A DNA stretch of 11,911 nucleotides from an uncultured Eubacteriales bacterium. GTDB taxonomy: Bacteria; Bacillota_I; Bacilli_A; RF39; UBA660. The first letter of the stretch is position 1; the number at the start of each line of letters is the position of its first letter. Below are positions 1 to 7,408 of this stretch, one piece after another. A model generated the notes under the pieces. That model was given only the letters and a program-made list of their open reading frames with translations. It did no database searches and had not been told where the DNA came from. A program made the position numbers and the translations under genes. The stretch lies in assembly GCA_900313345.1 (NCBI GenBank), contig OMQW01000055.1, positions 1-11,911 on the forward strand, given 5' to 3'.

Positions 1-711
1 AAAGATAGTGATGGACTTGACTATAGAAGTATTGATATTAAGGGTAGTAAATATCAGGGATATTTAGTTGCTGTTTATGATCCTAGTAAAGTTTATGTTA
101 CTACTACTAAATATTTAAAAGTAAGAGGAGAAGCTATTACTACTGTTGCTAAAAGAGAAAATGCTTTAATTGCTGTTAATGGTGGTGGATTTTATGATCC
201 TGATTGGAATAGTAATGGAGCTCTTCCTCATGGACCTGTTATTTCTCATGGTAAACTTGTTAGTAACTATGAAAGAAGTAATGTTGGTGGTGGAATAGTT
301 GGACTTACAAATGATAATAAGTTAGTACTTGGTAGATGGAGTGGTGAAGAAGCTCTTAAAAAAGGTGTACGTGATGCTGTTGATTTTGGTCCTTTCTTAA
401 TTGTTAATGGAAAGAGCAGCTTTGTAAAAGGTAATGGTGGTTGGGGAATTGCTCCACGTACTGCTATTGCACAAAGAAAAGATGGAATTATATTATTTTT
501 AATAATTAATGGTAGAATACCTTCTAGTATTGGTGCTGATATGGGAGATTTATGTGAAATACTTGAAAATTATGGAGCTGTAAATGCAGCTAATATGGAT
601 GGTGGAAGTTCTACAGAACTTGTAATTAATAATAAAATAATAAATCATCCAGTAGCAGCTGGTGCTAATGGTTTAAGAGATATGGCAACATTCTGGATGG
701 TTAAGAGATAA
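1..711 (+). CDS. Phosphodiester glycosidase (NAGPA-domain) family protein, 3' part
   Basis: The frame is open from the first base to a TAA at 709-711, giving the last 236 residues of a protein whose 5' end lies outside the window. Residues about 20-236 match the NAGPA/phosphodiester glycosidase domain (PF09992 type). The visible landmarks are VNGGGF (about 59-64), APRTAIAQ (about 151-158), then NGRIP, and the MDGGSSTELV signature with D200, G201, G202, S203 and S204, followed by a GLRDMATFWMV-like ending. Family members cleave sugar-phosphodiester bonds. The animal homologue uncovers mannose-6-phosphate; bacterial members are usually secreted or envelope proteins linked to polysaccharide or wall phosphodiesters, but substrates are mostly unknown. 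Any signal peptide or N-terminal domain would be upstream and cannot be seen. No terminator hairpin is evident after the stop. Confidence 0.85.
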   Translation, partial: KDSDGLDYRSIDIKGSKYQGYLVAVYDPSKVYVTTTKYLKVRGEAITTVAKRENALIAVNGGGFYDPDWNSNGALPHGPVISHGKLVSNYERSNVGGGIVGLTNDNKLVLGRWSGEEALKKGVRDAVDFGPFLIVNGKSSFVKGNGGWGIAPRTAIAQRKDGIILFLIINGRIPSSIGADMGDLCEILENYGAVNAANMDGGSSTELVINNKIINHPVAAGANGLRDMATFWMVKR

Positions 712-734
712 AATTTGAATAAAAGAATAAGTAA

Positions 735-1317
735 TTAAAAAATAAATATGGTGATAAATTAGACTTTTTAATAGTTAATTCTTTTGATATCTTAATTGAA
801 TATTTATCTAATTTAGATATTATTTTCTTAGTAAGAGAGTTAATTAATTTTAATGAATATAAAGATATTATAGATTTTTATTTAGAATCTATTAATTATA
901 TTACCAAGTATAATTTTTTAATTACTTATTTTTCTTTTATTAGTGAAAATTCTAGTTTAGATATTTAAATTAAACTTGATAAATATAATGAAATTATTGG
1001 TGACAACTTAGATTTAATTATTAAAAAAATAAAGATGATTATATAAAATGGTTTTTCTCCTTTAAAAAGAAGTATATTGCCTGGATGTGTTATAGAAGAG
1101 TATTTTAGATGTAGTTAGATTATTGCTATTTCAAAAGACTTATATAATATATATAAAAATATATATTATTCTTAATAATATTGGGTTATTAGTTGGTAGA
1201 CTTGTTTTACTTGATAATGATTATATCTATGATGAAAATTATAATAAAATATTATGGGAAACTCATGAAATTGTTTCTTTTGAAGAATGATTTAGAAGAG
1301 AAAATAAAATAAGATAA
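735..1317 (+). pseudogene. Decayed remnant of an unrecognised protein gene
   Basis: No intact gene occupies 712-1377, but one frame reads as protein-like sequence through several stops. The frame starting at 735 (after a TAA at 732) stays open for 77 codons to TAA 966-968. It continues with coding character (IKLDKYNEIIGDNLDLIIKK) to TAA 1044-1046, then reads NGFSPLKRSILPGCVIEEYF up to TAG 1116-1118. A shift of one base in the AT repeat around 1145-1170 restores an open frame (IGLLVGRLVLLDNDYIYDEN) to TGA 1288-1290 and TAA 1315-1317. There is no start codon with a ribosome binding site. I do not recognise the family; the composition is rich in I, L, N, Y and K. I infer a gene fragment with several nonsense changes and at least one frameshift. 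The alternative, AT-rich noncoding DNA that happens to look coding, is less likely given the long consistent frame. Confidence 0.55.
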
Positions 1318-1329
1318 AATAAGAAATGC

Positions 1330-1358
1330 TTGTATATATTTGTAATTTAATATATAAT
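1330..1358 (+). promoter_or_regulatory. Promoter of tig
   Basis: TTGTAT (1330-1335) and a perfect TATAAT (1353-1358) are separated by 17 bp. Transcription would start near 1365, only a few bases before the GGAGG at 1368-1372, so the 5' leader is about 13 nt. This also rules out the in-frame ATG at 1363 as a start. Confidence 0.7.
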
Positions 1359-1377
1359 AAGCATGTTGGAGGATAAT

Positions 1378-2664
1378 ATGGCAAAAAAAGTTGAAGAAAA
1401 AGAAATTAAAACAAATAAAAATGTACATGAAGTTGAAATTAAAATCAATGGAGATGTATGGGCTAAAGCTTTAGATAAAGCATTTAGTAAAAGACAAAAG
1501 GAAGTTAATGTTCCTGGATTTAGAAAAGGTAAAGTACCTCGTGATATTTATGAAAAACATTATGGTAAAGAAAGTTTATTCTTTGAAGCTGCTGAATCTT
1601 GTTTAGGTGATGCTTATGATAAAGCTATGTCTGAATCTAAGTTAATACCTGTAGTACAACCTGATGTATCTATTAATGATATAAATGATGAAGGTGTTTC
1701 ATTTACTTTTAAAATTATTACTAAACCAGAAGTTAAAGTTAATAAGTATAAAGGTTTAGGTGTAAAAAAAGAAGAAGCTAAAGTAACAGAAGAAGAAGTT
1801 AATCATGAACTTGAACATTTATTAGAACAATATACAGAACTTGCTCCTAAAAAAGGTAAAATTAAAGAAGGAGATTTAGCTATTATTGATTTTGAAGGTT
1901 TTAAAGATGGAGTTGCTTTTGATGGTGGAAAAGGTGAAAACTATTCATTAGAAATTGGTTCTCATTCATTTATTCCTGGATTTGAAGAAGGATTAGTTGG
2001 TCTTTCTGCTGGAGATGAAAAAGATTTAGATCTTGAATTCCCTGAAGATTATGGAGCAAAAGATCTTGCTGGTGCTAAGGTAGTATTCCATGTTAAAGTT
2101 AATGAAGTTAAAGAAAAAATTAAGAGAGAACTTGATTCTGATTTCTTTGAAGATTTAGGTATGGAAGGTGTTAATGATGAAAAATCATTAAAAGCTGAAA
2201 TTGAAAAATCTATTAAAGCTCAAAAAGATATGGATTTAGAAAATAAATATATTGATGCTTTACTTAAAGAAATTTCTAAGAATGTAGAAGTTGAAATTCC
2301 TGAAGAAATGATTAAAGAAGAAGTTGATAGATTACTTGAGAGATTTGCTGAACAAATGAAGATGCAAGGAATTAGTTTAGATGTTTATTATAAATTTACT
2401 AAATCTACAGAAGAAGATTTAAGAAAACAAATGGAACCAGAAGCTCGTCAAAATGTTTTATATAGATTAATGCTTGAAGCTATTATGAGTCTTGAGAAAG
2501 TTGAAGCTACTGAAGAAGAGATTAATAAAGAAGTAGAAGAAATGGCTAAGAACTATAATATGGCTAAAGAAGAATTATTAAAACAATTTGGTGGTACTGA
2601 TATGGTTAAATATGATCTTGAAATGAAAAAAACTGTTGACCTATTAAAAGAGTTAAATAAATAA
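1378..2664 (+). CDS. tig: Trigger factor, ribosome-associated chaperone and prolyl isomerase
   Basis: This 428-residue protein is the normal length for trigger factor, which binds at the ribosomal exit tunnel and shields nascent chains in the cytosol. The three domains are visible in order. The N-terminal ribosome-binding domain (about 1-115) carries the signature loop GFRKGKVP at 47-54. The FKBP-type peptidyl-prolyl isomerase domain (about 163-245) contains GDLAIIDFEG and the FIPGFEEGLVGL segment. The long acidic/lysine-rich helical C-terminal domain (about 250-428) forms the chaperone cradle. I chose ATG 1378 because GGAGG at 1368-1372 sits 5 nt upstream. An in-frame ATG at 1363 would place the start inside the promoter region and ahead of the ribosome binding site. 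The gene has its own promoter and a strong terminator directly after the stop, so it is probably monocistronic. In many Firmicutes tig is followed by clpX; here it is not. Confidence 0.96.
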   Translation: MAKKVEEKEIKTNKNVHEVEIKINGDVWAKALDKAFSKRQKEVNVPGFRKGKVPRDIYEKHYGKESLFFEAAESCLGDAYDKAMSESKLIPVVQPDVSINDINDEGVSFTFKIITKPEVKVNKYKGLGVKKEEAKVTEEEVNHELEHLLEQYTELAPKKGKIKEGDLAIIDFEGFKDGVAFDGGKGENYSLEIGSHSFIPGFEEGLVGLSAGDEKDLDLEFPEDYGAKDLAGAKVVFHVKVNEVKEKIKRELDSDFFEDLGMEGVNDEKSLKAEIEKSIKAQKDMDLENKYIDALLKEISKNVEVEIPEEMIKEEVDRLLERFAEQMKMQGISLDVYYKFTKSTEEDLRKQMEPEARQNVLYRLMLEAIMSLEKVEATEEEINKEVEEMAKNYNMAKEELLKQFGGTDMVKYDLEMKKTVDLLKELNK

Positions 2665-2669
2665 TTAAG

Positions 2670-2692
2670 AGCAAGATATTCTTGCTTTTTTT
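2670..2692 (+). terminator. Intrinsic terminator of tig
   Basis: AGCAAGA (2670-2676) pairs with TCTTGCT (2680-2686) around a 3-nt loop, and is followed by a run of T to 2692. The stem begins 5 nt after the tig stop codon. Confidence 0.85.
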
Positions 2693-2710
2693 ATATCTAA
2701 AAAGTATAAT
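2682..2710 (+). promoter_or_regulatory. Promoter of the membrane protein gene, -35 inside the tig terminator
   Basis: TTGCTT (2682-2687) and TATAAT (2705-2710) are spaced by 17 bp. The -35 hexamer lies in the 3' arm of the preceding terminator hairpin, so the two signals overlap. Confidence 0.55.
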
Positions 2711-2734
2711 TAAAATAAGAATAGGGATGGTAAT

Positions 2735-3871
2735 ATGGGAAAAGAAAAAAGAGAAAGACTTTCTAAAGAACAATTATATGGATTAAGAGTTTATAGAAAT
2801 GCAATGTTTAAAACTTTATGGTTTATAATGCTTATAACTATTTATTTTAAGGTTGGTTTAAATCCCAATTGGCATTTAAACGACGTTATTATTGAGATTG
2901 TTACATTATTTATGCTTTTACTTTCTGGTATTGTTACAAATATTAAAAATAACTTTCCTATATTTAAAATGCGCAATTTAAATTTTACAAAAGAATTTAG
3001 TTATGCTTTTACTTCCTTTTTTACTTTGTTATTTTTCTTTATAATTTACAAAAATATTATGGAACCTTCATTTATTAATGAGATTGCTGATCTTAGTTTT
3101 CATGATTTATGTACTTTACTTGTATTTTTATTTCCTTTTAGCTGTTTTATTATTTTACTTTTATTTATTGGATTTAAGATTATTTCTAAAGATAAAATTG
3201 TTCATGAAAAAGAAATTGAATTATATGATAACGATACTGAAAGAGAAATTAATAAATATAAAGTATTTACAGTTAAGAGTGTTTATGTACTTATGCTTAT
3301 TTCTTTATGGGCTAAGATGGGAATAAATGCTAATTTTAATATTTATAATTCAGTTACTGAAATTGTGAGTGTTTTAGTTATTAGTATTTTATATTTAGCT
3401 GGTAATGTTAGTAATAAATTACCTATTTTTCATAACTTTCATTTTAAAGTAGATAGATATTTTATATATTCTATACTTTTACCTTATGCTCTTGTATTTA
3501 TTTATTCTATATTTAGTAGTGATTTTAGATTTTTACTTACTAATATTGGATTTACTAAATTACTAAGTATTTGTGTATTTATGTCTCCTTTATTTTTACT
3601 TGCTTCTACATTATTTTATATAGGTGCTAGGTACCCTAACTTCTTTAAAGAACATAATAAAAAAATAGAAAAAAAGAATAAAGTTAAATTTAATGCTCTT
3701 TTATCATTTGTATTATCTCTTATAATTATGGTATTTATTACAATATATACTTTTAATATTATGGGTGAATATAATAATCAAAATATTTTACAGATGATAT
3801 TTATATTAATTCCTTTATTAATAATTATTTATTTGGTTTTATATCAAGAATTAAGTAAAATAAACAAGTAA
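2735..3871 (+). CDS. Unrecognised polytopic membrane protein with internal tandem duplication
   Basis: This is a 378-residue protein of unknown function, predicted to lie in the cytoplasmic membrane. About ten hydrophobic segments are visible, in a 4+4+2 pattern. The first four-helix unit spans about residues 24-155 and the second about 180-305; a charged linker (SKDKIVHEKEIELYDNDTER, 151-170) separates them. A final pair of helices (about 320-372) resembles the second half of a unit. Residues 25-77 and 180-232 align without gaps over 53 positions with 16 identities, both ending in PIF, which shows an internal duplication. The N-terminus is charged and lysine-rich (MGKEKRERLSKEQ) with no cleavable signal peptide. 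No catalytic or transport motif is evident. The start is ATG 2735, preceded by AGGGATGG at 2723-2730. The gene is flanked by its own promoter and a terminator overlapping its last codons. I cannot assign a function. Confidence 0.85.
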   Translation: MGKEKRERLSKEQLYGLRVYRNAMFKTLWFIMLITIYFKVGLNPNWHLNDVIIEIVTLFMLLLSGIVTNIKNNFPIFKMRNLNFTKEFSYAFTSFFTLLFFFIIYKNIMEPSFINEIADLSFHDLCTLLVFLFPFSCFIILLLFIGFKIISKDKIVHEKEIELYDNDTEREINKYKVFTVKSVYVLMLISLWAKMGINANFNIYNSVTEIVSVLVISILYLAGNVSNKLPIFHNFHFKVDRYFIYSILLPYALVFIYSIFSSDFRFLLTNIGFTKLLSICVFMSPLFLLASTLFYIGARYPNFFKEHNKKIEKKNKVKFNALLSFVLSLIIMVFITIYTFNIMGEYNNQNILQMIFILIPLLIIIYLVLYQELSKINK

Positions 3872-3888
3872 TACTTGTTTATTTTTTT
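3858..3888 (+). terminator. Intrinsic terminator containing the stop codon of the membrane protein gene
   Basis: AAATAAACAAGT (3858-3869) pairs perfectly with ACTTGTTTATTT (3873-3884), with a 3-nt loop and T run 3882-3888. The TAA stop (3869-3871) sits at the top of the stem and loop, so the last four coding codons form the 5' arm. Confidence 0.8.
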
Positions 3889-3902
3889 AAATATAATAAA
3901 AT
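3875..3902 (+). promoter_or_regulatory. Possible promoter of rubrerythrin
   Basis: TTGTTT (3875-3880, inside the preceding terminator arm) and TAAAAT (3897-3902) are spaced by 16 bp. A perfect TATAAT at 3892-3897 also exists, but only 11 bp from that -35, so the exact -10 is uncertain. Confidence 0.4.
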
Positions 3903-3925
3903 ATAGAGTAGGAGGAGATGATAAT

Positions 3926-4465
3926 ATGGAATTAAAAGGCTCTAAAACAGAAGCTAATTTAATGGCTGCATTTGCAGGTGAAAGTCAAGCTAGAAACAAA
4001 TATACTTATTATGCTAGTAAAGCTAAGAAAGATGGCTTTGAACAAATTGGTGCTATTTTTGAAGAAACTGCAAATAATGAAAAAGAACATGCTAAACTTT
4101 GGTTTAAAGAGTTACATGATGGAGGAGTTCCTAGTACTTTAGAGAACTTAAAAGATGCTGCTAATGGGGAACATTATGAAAATACAGAAATGTATGTTGA
4201 GTTTGCTAGAGTAGCTAAAGAAGAAGGATTCGATAGAATTGCTAAGTTATTTGAAGAAGTTGGTAAGATTGAAAAACATCATGAAGAACGTTATATGAAA
4301 TTAATTGATAATATTAATAATAATTTAGTTTTCCAAAAAGGAGAAGACGTTGTTTGGATTTGTAGAAACTGTGGATATGTATATGTAGGTAAAGATGCTC
4401 CTATGGTTTGTCCTGTATGTGCTCATCCTGGTTCATTCTTTGAAGTTAAAGCTAGTAATTATTAG
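3926..4465 (+). CDS. rbr: Rubrerythrin, non-haem diiron peroxidase
   Basis: This cytosolic protein of 179 residues reduces hydrogen peroxide to water in anaerobes using electrons from NAD(P)H via rubredoxin-type carriers. The N-terminal ferritin-like four-helix domain carries the expected diiron ligands: E19 (in AGESQARNKY), E52 and H55 (NEKEH), E82 and E85, and E116 with H119 (EKHHEE). The C-terminal rubredoxin-like domain has the two Cys pairs of a mononuclear iron site: C146/C149 (CRNC) and C162/C165 (CPVC). All key residues are present. I chose ATG 3926 because AGGAGGAGATGAT-like sequence lies immediately upstream and the conserved MELKGSKTEANL start follows. An in-frame ATG at 3875 would lie within the preceding terminator. 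The gene is flanked by terminators on both sides and so is probably a single-gene unit. It fits an oxygen-sensitive anaerobe, consistent with nrdD in the same window. Confidence 0.97.
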   Translation: MELKGSKTEANLMAAFAGESQARNKYTYYASKAKKDGFEQIGAIFEETANNEKEHAKLWFKELHDGGVPSTLENLKDAANGEHYENTEMYVEFARVAKEEGFDRIAKLFEEVGKIEKHHEERYMKLIDNINNNLVFQKGEDVVWICRNCGYVYVGKDAPMVCPVCAHPGSFFEVKASNY

Positions 4466-4468
4466 AAT

Positions 4469-4499
4469 AAAAACTGTCAAATATAGTGACAGTTTTTTT
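4469..4499 (+). terminator. Intrinsic terminator of rubrerythrin
   Basis: ACTGTCA (4473-4479) pairs with TGACAGT (4487-4493) around a 7-nt loop. The stem is extended by A/T pairs outside it and followed by T to 4499. Confidence 0.85.
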
Positions 4500-4513
4500 A
4501 TTTGTTTTATAAT
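4486..4513 (+). promoter_or_regulatory. Promoter of the GH13 gene, -35 inside the rubrerythrin terminator
   Basis: GTGACA (4486-4491) and TATAAT (4508-4513) are spaced by 16 bp. A second overlapping TATAAT is at 4513-4518. The -35 lies in the 3' arm of the terminator. Confidence 0.5.
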
Positions 4514-4532
4514 ATAATTAGAGGGTAGTAAA

Positions 4533-5438
4533 ATGAGAATATTAAATTTATTTAATGTACCTTTAAGTTATATAAAGGACAATTTAGAATTAATTAAGAG
4601 TCAAGGATTTGATGGGGTACAAATTAGCCCAATACAGCCTACAAAAGATGATAATAGTTATGAATGGTGGATGCTTTATCAACCTACATATTTTGATATA
4701 GGTAATAGATTGGGTTCTAGAAAAGATTTACTTGATTTATGTTTAGAAGCTGATAAGAAGGGATTAATTATTATTTCTGATGTTGTTATAAATCATTTAG
4801 CTGGATGTGATGATGGTTCGTTAAAAGCTCATTATAAAGATGATACTGATCTTGTTAGTAATCCCAATGCTTGGAAAGAAGCTAGAAATATAAATGACTG
4901 GAATAATAGATGGGAAGTTACTAATTTATGTATGGGTCTTCCTGGACTTAATCCTAATAATCCTATGGTTCAAGATAAAGTTATAAATATGCTTAACGAT
5001 ATGATTGATTTAGGAGTTAGGGGGTTTAGATTTGATGCTGCTAAATCTATTGCACTTCCAGAAGAGGGTTGTAATTTCTTTCCTAATGTTTGTTCTTCGC
5101 TAAAGATCTGGTTACCTATTATTTATGGTGAAGTGATTTTTTATGATAGAAATTATGTTGATAAATATGCTAAATATATGAAAGTACTCACTAATTATGA
5201 TGCTAGTAATAAAGATAGTATAGTAAAGTTTATCGAAAATAAAGATAGTTATTTATCAGATGGTACTATGGGTTATACTAAAAATATTTATATTGATAAT
5301 ATATTAAACATGTATAGAGATCTATGTAATAATTATCCTAATACACTTTTCTATGCTAGAAATAGTAATGATTTTGATTCTTGGAAAAGTAGAGATGTAC
5401 ATGATAGTAATAAATGTAAGGTTTTAAAGAGATGGTAA
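4533..5438 (+). CDS. Short alpha-amylase family (GH13) protein with altered conserved residues
   Basis: This 301-residue protein has no signal peptide and so is likely cytosolic. Its TIM-barrel motifs follow the GH13 order: region I DVVINH (83-88), region II GFRFDAAKS with the candidate nucleophile D168, region III YGEV with acid/base E200, and region IV ENKDSY (235-240) with the third carboxylate D238. Two deviations stand out. The almost invariant His before the third Asp is Lys (K237), and the His normally after the region II Lys is Ser (S172). Those His residues bind substrate and stabilise the transition state in active amylases, so activity may be changed or lost. The protein lacks the usual C-terminal beta-sandwich domain and ends shortly after an LFYAR segment. 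GAGGG at 4521-4525 lies 7 nt before ATG 4533. I infer an alpha-glucan-related role, or a degenerating enzyme; the substrate is unknown. Confidence 0.85.
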   Translation: MRILNLFNVPLSYIKDNLELIKSQGFDGVQISPIQPTKDDNSYEWWMLYQPTYFDIGNRLGSRKDLLDLCLEADKKGLIIISDVVINHLAGCDDGSLKAHYKDDTDLVSNPNAWKEARNINDWNNRWEVTNLCMGLPGLNPNNPMVQDKVINMLNDMIDLGVRGFRFDAAKSIALPEEGCNFFPNVCSSLKIWLPIIYGEVIFYDRNYVDKYAKYMKVLTNYDASNKDSIVKFIENKDSYLSDGTMGYTKNIYIDNILNMYRDLCNNYPNTLFYARNSNDFDSWKSRDVHDSNKCKVLKRW

Positions 5439-5461
5439 AATATTTCTTTAAGTGTCTTTTG

Positions 5462-5490
5462 TTGACAAATTTAATAAAATGTAGTATAAT
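5462..5490 (+). promoter_or_regulatory. Consensus sigma-A promoter of the acyl-CoA synthetase gene
   Basis: A perfect TTGACA (5462-5467) and a perfect TATAAT (5485-5490) are separated by the optimal 17 bp. The -35 is embedded in a small palindrome, TTTGTtgACAAA (5458-5469), which might be an operator. Transcription should begin near 5497. Confidence 0.85.
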
Positions 5491-5523
5491 ATGTCTAATA
5501 AATTTGAGGGGGGTTGTATTTAT

Positions 5524-7341
5524 ATGAATAAAGAAGAATTAATAGAACTAAAAGATAAACTTTTAAAATTAAAACATATAAATGATGTAGAAAAAATTTT
5601 ACCACACTGTTCAGCATATGAATTTTTAGTTGAAACTAGTAAAGATAGAAAAGATAGTTTTGCTTTAAATTATTTGGGAAGAAAATATACTTATAGGGAA
5701 CTTATTGAAACTATTGATGCTGTTGCAAACGGTTTTTCTAAATTAGGTGTTAAAGAAAATAATATAGTTGCTATGGGAATGCTAACTACGCCTGAAGCAA
5801 TAATTAATTTTTATGCGTTAAATAAATTGGGTGCAACTGTATATATGATAAATGCAACTCATGAAAAACCAGCTATTAAAGAAGAATTAATGGATTCTGG
5901 TGCTAGTGTTTTAGTTATTAATGATATTTTTTATGATAATGATATAAAACAATTCACCGATGAGTTAAAATTTGAGCATGTAATAGCATGCTCTTTAGAT
6001 GATTCATTTCCTATTGCATATTATAAAGATAGAATTAAATTTAAAGTTGTTGAAAATTTAAAGAAAATTGGAAATGCTTGTAATAAAGATTCTAAGTGTA
6101 TTAGATGGAAAGAATTTTTAAATGAATGCAGATGGTTAGAAAAAAAATCAGCATCCGTTTATTCTAAAGATGGTATTGCTGTTATTTCATCTACAAGTGG
6201 AAGTACTGGTAAACCTAAAAGGCCAGCATTAAGTAATGATAATATGAATGCTATGCCTATTCAAATGGGTATGACTTGTGATGCTTTTGCACCAAATGAT
6301 TCAATATTTACAACTTTACCAATTTGGATTCTTTACAGTTTAATTAATAGTGTACATGAACCTTTATGTTTAGGTGTAACTGTTGATTTAGATCCTTTAT
6401 TTAGTTCTAAACACGTAAGTGAAAGATTAAAACAATATAAGTTTAATCATTGGAACACTATTCCACCATATATAGAAGATATGATTAGTGATAAAAAATT
6501 AAAAGGATTATGTTTAGAACATTTAAAAACTATTACTACTGGTGGTGATTATCGTTCGCCAAAACTTAAGGAATTAGGTGAAAATAAGCTTTTTGAAAAT
6601 GGTTCATCTTGCGAAATAGGACAAGGGTATGGATTATCTGAATTAGGTGGTAGTTTTTGTTATACTTATGAAAAAAATCTTCCCGCTGAGTCTGTTGGTA
6701 AACCTCTTGTTGGAAATAGATTCAAAATTTTAAATCTTGAAACAGGCTTACCATGTGGTGTTAATGAAATTGGGGAATTATATCTTTATTCTCCTACTTT
6801 GATGAAAGAGTATTTTAATAATGAAAAAGAGACTTGCGAAGCTATTATTACTGATGAAAATGGTATAAGATGGTACAGGACACAAGATACTGCACATTTT
6901 GATGAAAATGGTTGTATTTATCTAGATGGAAGATTAAGAAGAATTGAGATATCAAGAGATTCAAATGGAGTTCCTACAAAGGTTTTTCCAGATAAAGTAA
7001 AACAAGTTATAAGTAAACATCCATTAATTGATCAATGTGAAATAGTTATGGTTCCTGATGAAAAAAGAATTACTAAACCTATTGCATATATTGTTATGAA
7101 AGAAGGATATTTTTTGGATAGTGAATTAAAATCCGAAATAAATGATCTTTGTATTGCAAATAATATAGAAAGCTATATAATTCCTTCAGAATATTTTTCT
7201 TTAGATACTATTCCAAAAAACAATAGTCTTAAAACAGATTATAATAAATTAAAAAAGTTATATAATGAAGAAAATAACAAAAAAAGTGATTTTAAAAAAG
7301 TATTAAATTTATTTAAAAATAAATCCATAAAAACCAGTTAA
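5524..7341 (+). CDS. AMP-forming acyl-CoA synthetase-like enzyme (ANL superfamily)
   Basis: This 605-residue cytosolic adenylate-forming enzyme would activate a carboxylic acid with ATP to an acyl-adenylate, and probably transfer it to CoA. Visible motifs in order: the phosphate-binding loop STSGSTGKPK (223-232), the aromatic/adenine motif YGLSELGG (369-376), the ribose-binding Asp of YRTQD (D456), the hinge region GRLRR (469-473) and a C-terminal catalytic Lys candidate K570 in NNSLKTDYNKL. The substrate cannot be read; no acyl carrier protein or CoA-linked gene is adjacent, so a carrier-protein ligase is possible but not indicated. I chose ATG 5524, preceded by GAGGGGGG (5506-5513) with a 10-nt spacer. 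An upstream in-frame ATG at 5491 immediately follows the -10 box, so it would not be transcribed with a ribosome binding site. The last about 25 residues are lysine-rich and probably disordered. The gene is monocistronic by its own promoter and terminator. Confidence 0.88.
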   Translation: MNKEELIELKDKLLKLKHINDVEKILPHCSAYEFLVETSKDRKDSFALNYLGRKYTYRELIETIDAVANGFSKLGVKENNIVAMGMLTTPEAIINFYALNKLGATVYMINATHEKPAIKEELMDSGASVLVINDIFYDNDIKQFTDELKFEHVIACSLDDSFPIAYYKDRIKFKVVENLKKIGNACNKDSKCIRWKEFLNECRWLEKKSASVYSKDGIAVISSTSGSTGKPKRPALSNDNMNAMPIQMGMTCDAFAPNDSIFTTLPIWILYSLINSVHEPLCLGVTVDLDPLFSSKHVSERLKQYKFNHWNTIPPYIEDMISDKKLKGLCLEHLKTITTGGDYRSPKLKELGENKLFENGSSCEIGQGYGLSELGGSFCYTYEKNLPAESVGKPLVGNRFKILNLETGLPCGVNEIGELYLYSPTLMKEYFNNEKETCEAIITDENGIRWYRTQDTAHFDENGCIYLDGRLRRIEISRDSNGVPTKVFPDKVKQVISKHPLIDQCEIVMVPDEKRITKPIAYIVMKEGYFLDSELKSEINDLCIANNIESYIIPSEYFSLDTIPKNNSLKTDYNKLKKLYNEENNKKSDFKKVLNLFKNKSIKTS

Positions 7342-7355
7342 TTCTGGTTTTTTTT
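7329..7355 (+). terminator. Intrinsic terminator with the synthetase stop codon in the loop
   Basis: AAAAACCAG (7329-7337) pairs with CTGGTTTTT (7344-7352) and T continues to 7355. The TAA stop (7339-7341) lies in the 6-nt loop. Confidence 0.8.
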
Positions 7356-7376
7356 ATTTTATATTTTTTTTCGTTG

Positions 7377-7385
7377 TGATATAAT
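7377..7385 (+). promoter_or_regulatory. Extended -10 promoter of the histidine kinase gene
   Basis: TGaTATAAT (7377-7385) is an extended -10 element without a clear -35. A second TATAAT at 7390-7395 overlaps the expected start region and is less likely to be used. Confidence 0.5.
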
Positions 7386-7408
7386 GATATATAATTGGAG
7401 GCTTCTAT

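Noticed and set aside
1144..1169. 11-bp inverted repeat of alternating A and T with an AAAA loop
   Set aside because: It is low-complexity AT sequence with no following T run. It is more likely the site of slippage in the decayed gene than a terminator or RNA.
3078..3326. Plus-strand open frame of 82 codons in another frame
   Set aside because: It is a hydrophobic shadow of the membrane protein gene without a ribosome binding site.
5424..5451. TTAAAGA/TCTTTAA inverted repeat around the GH13 stop codon as a terminator
   Set aside because: The stem is only 7 bp and almost all A/T, the loop is 14 nt, and no proper T run follows.
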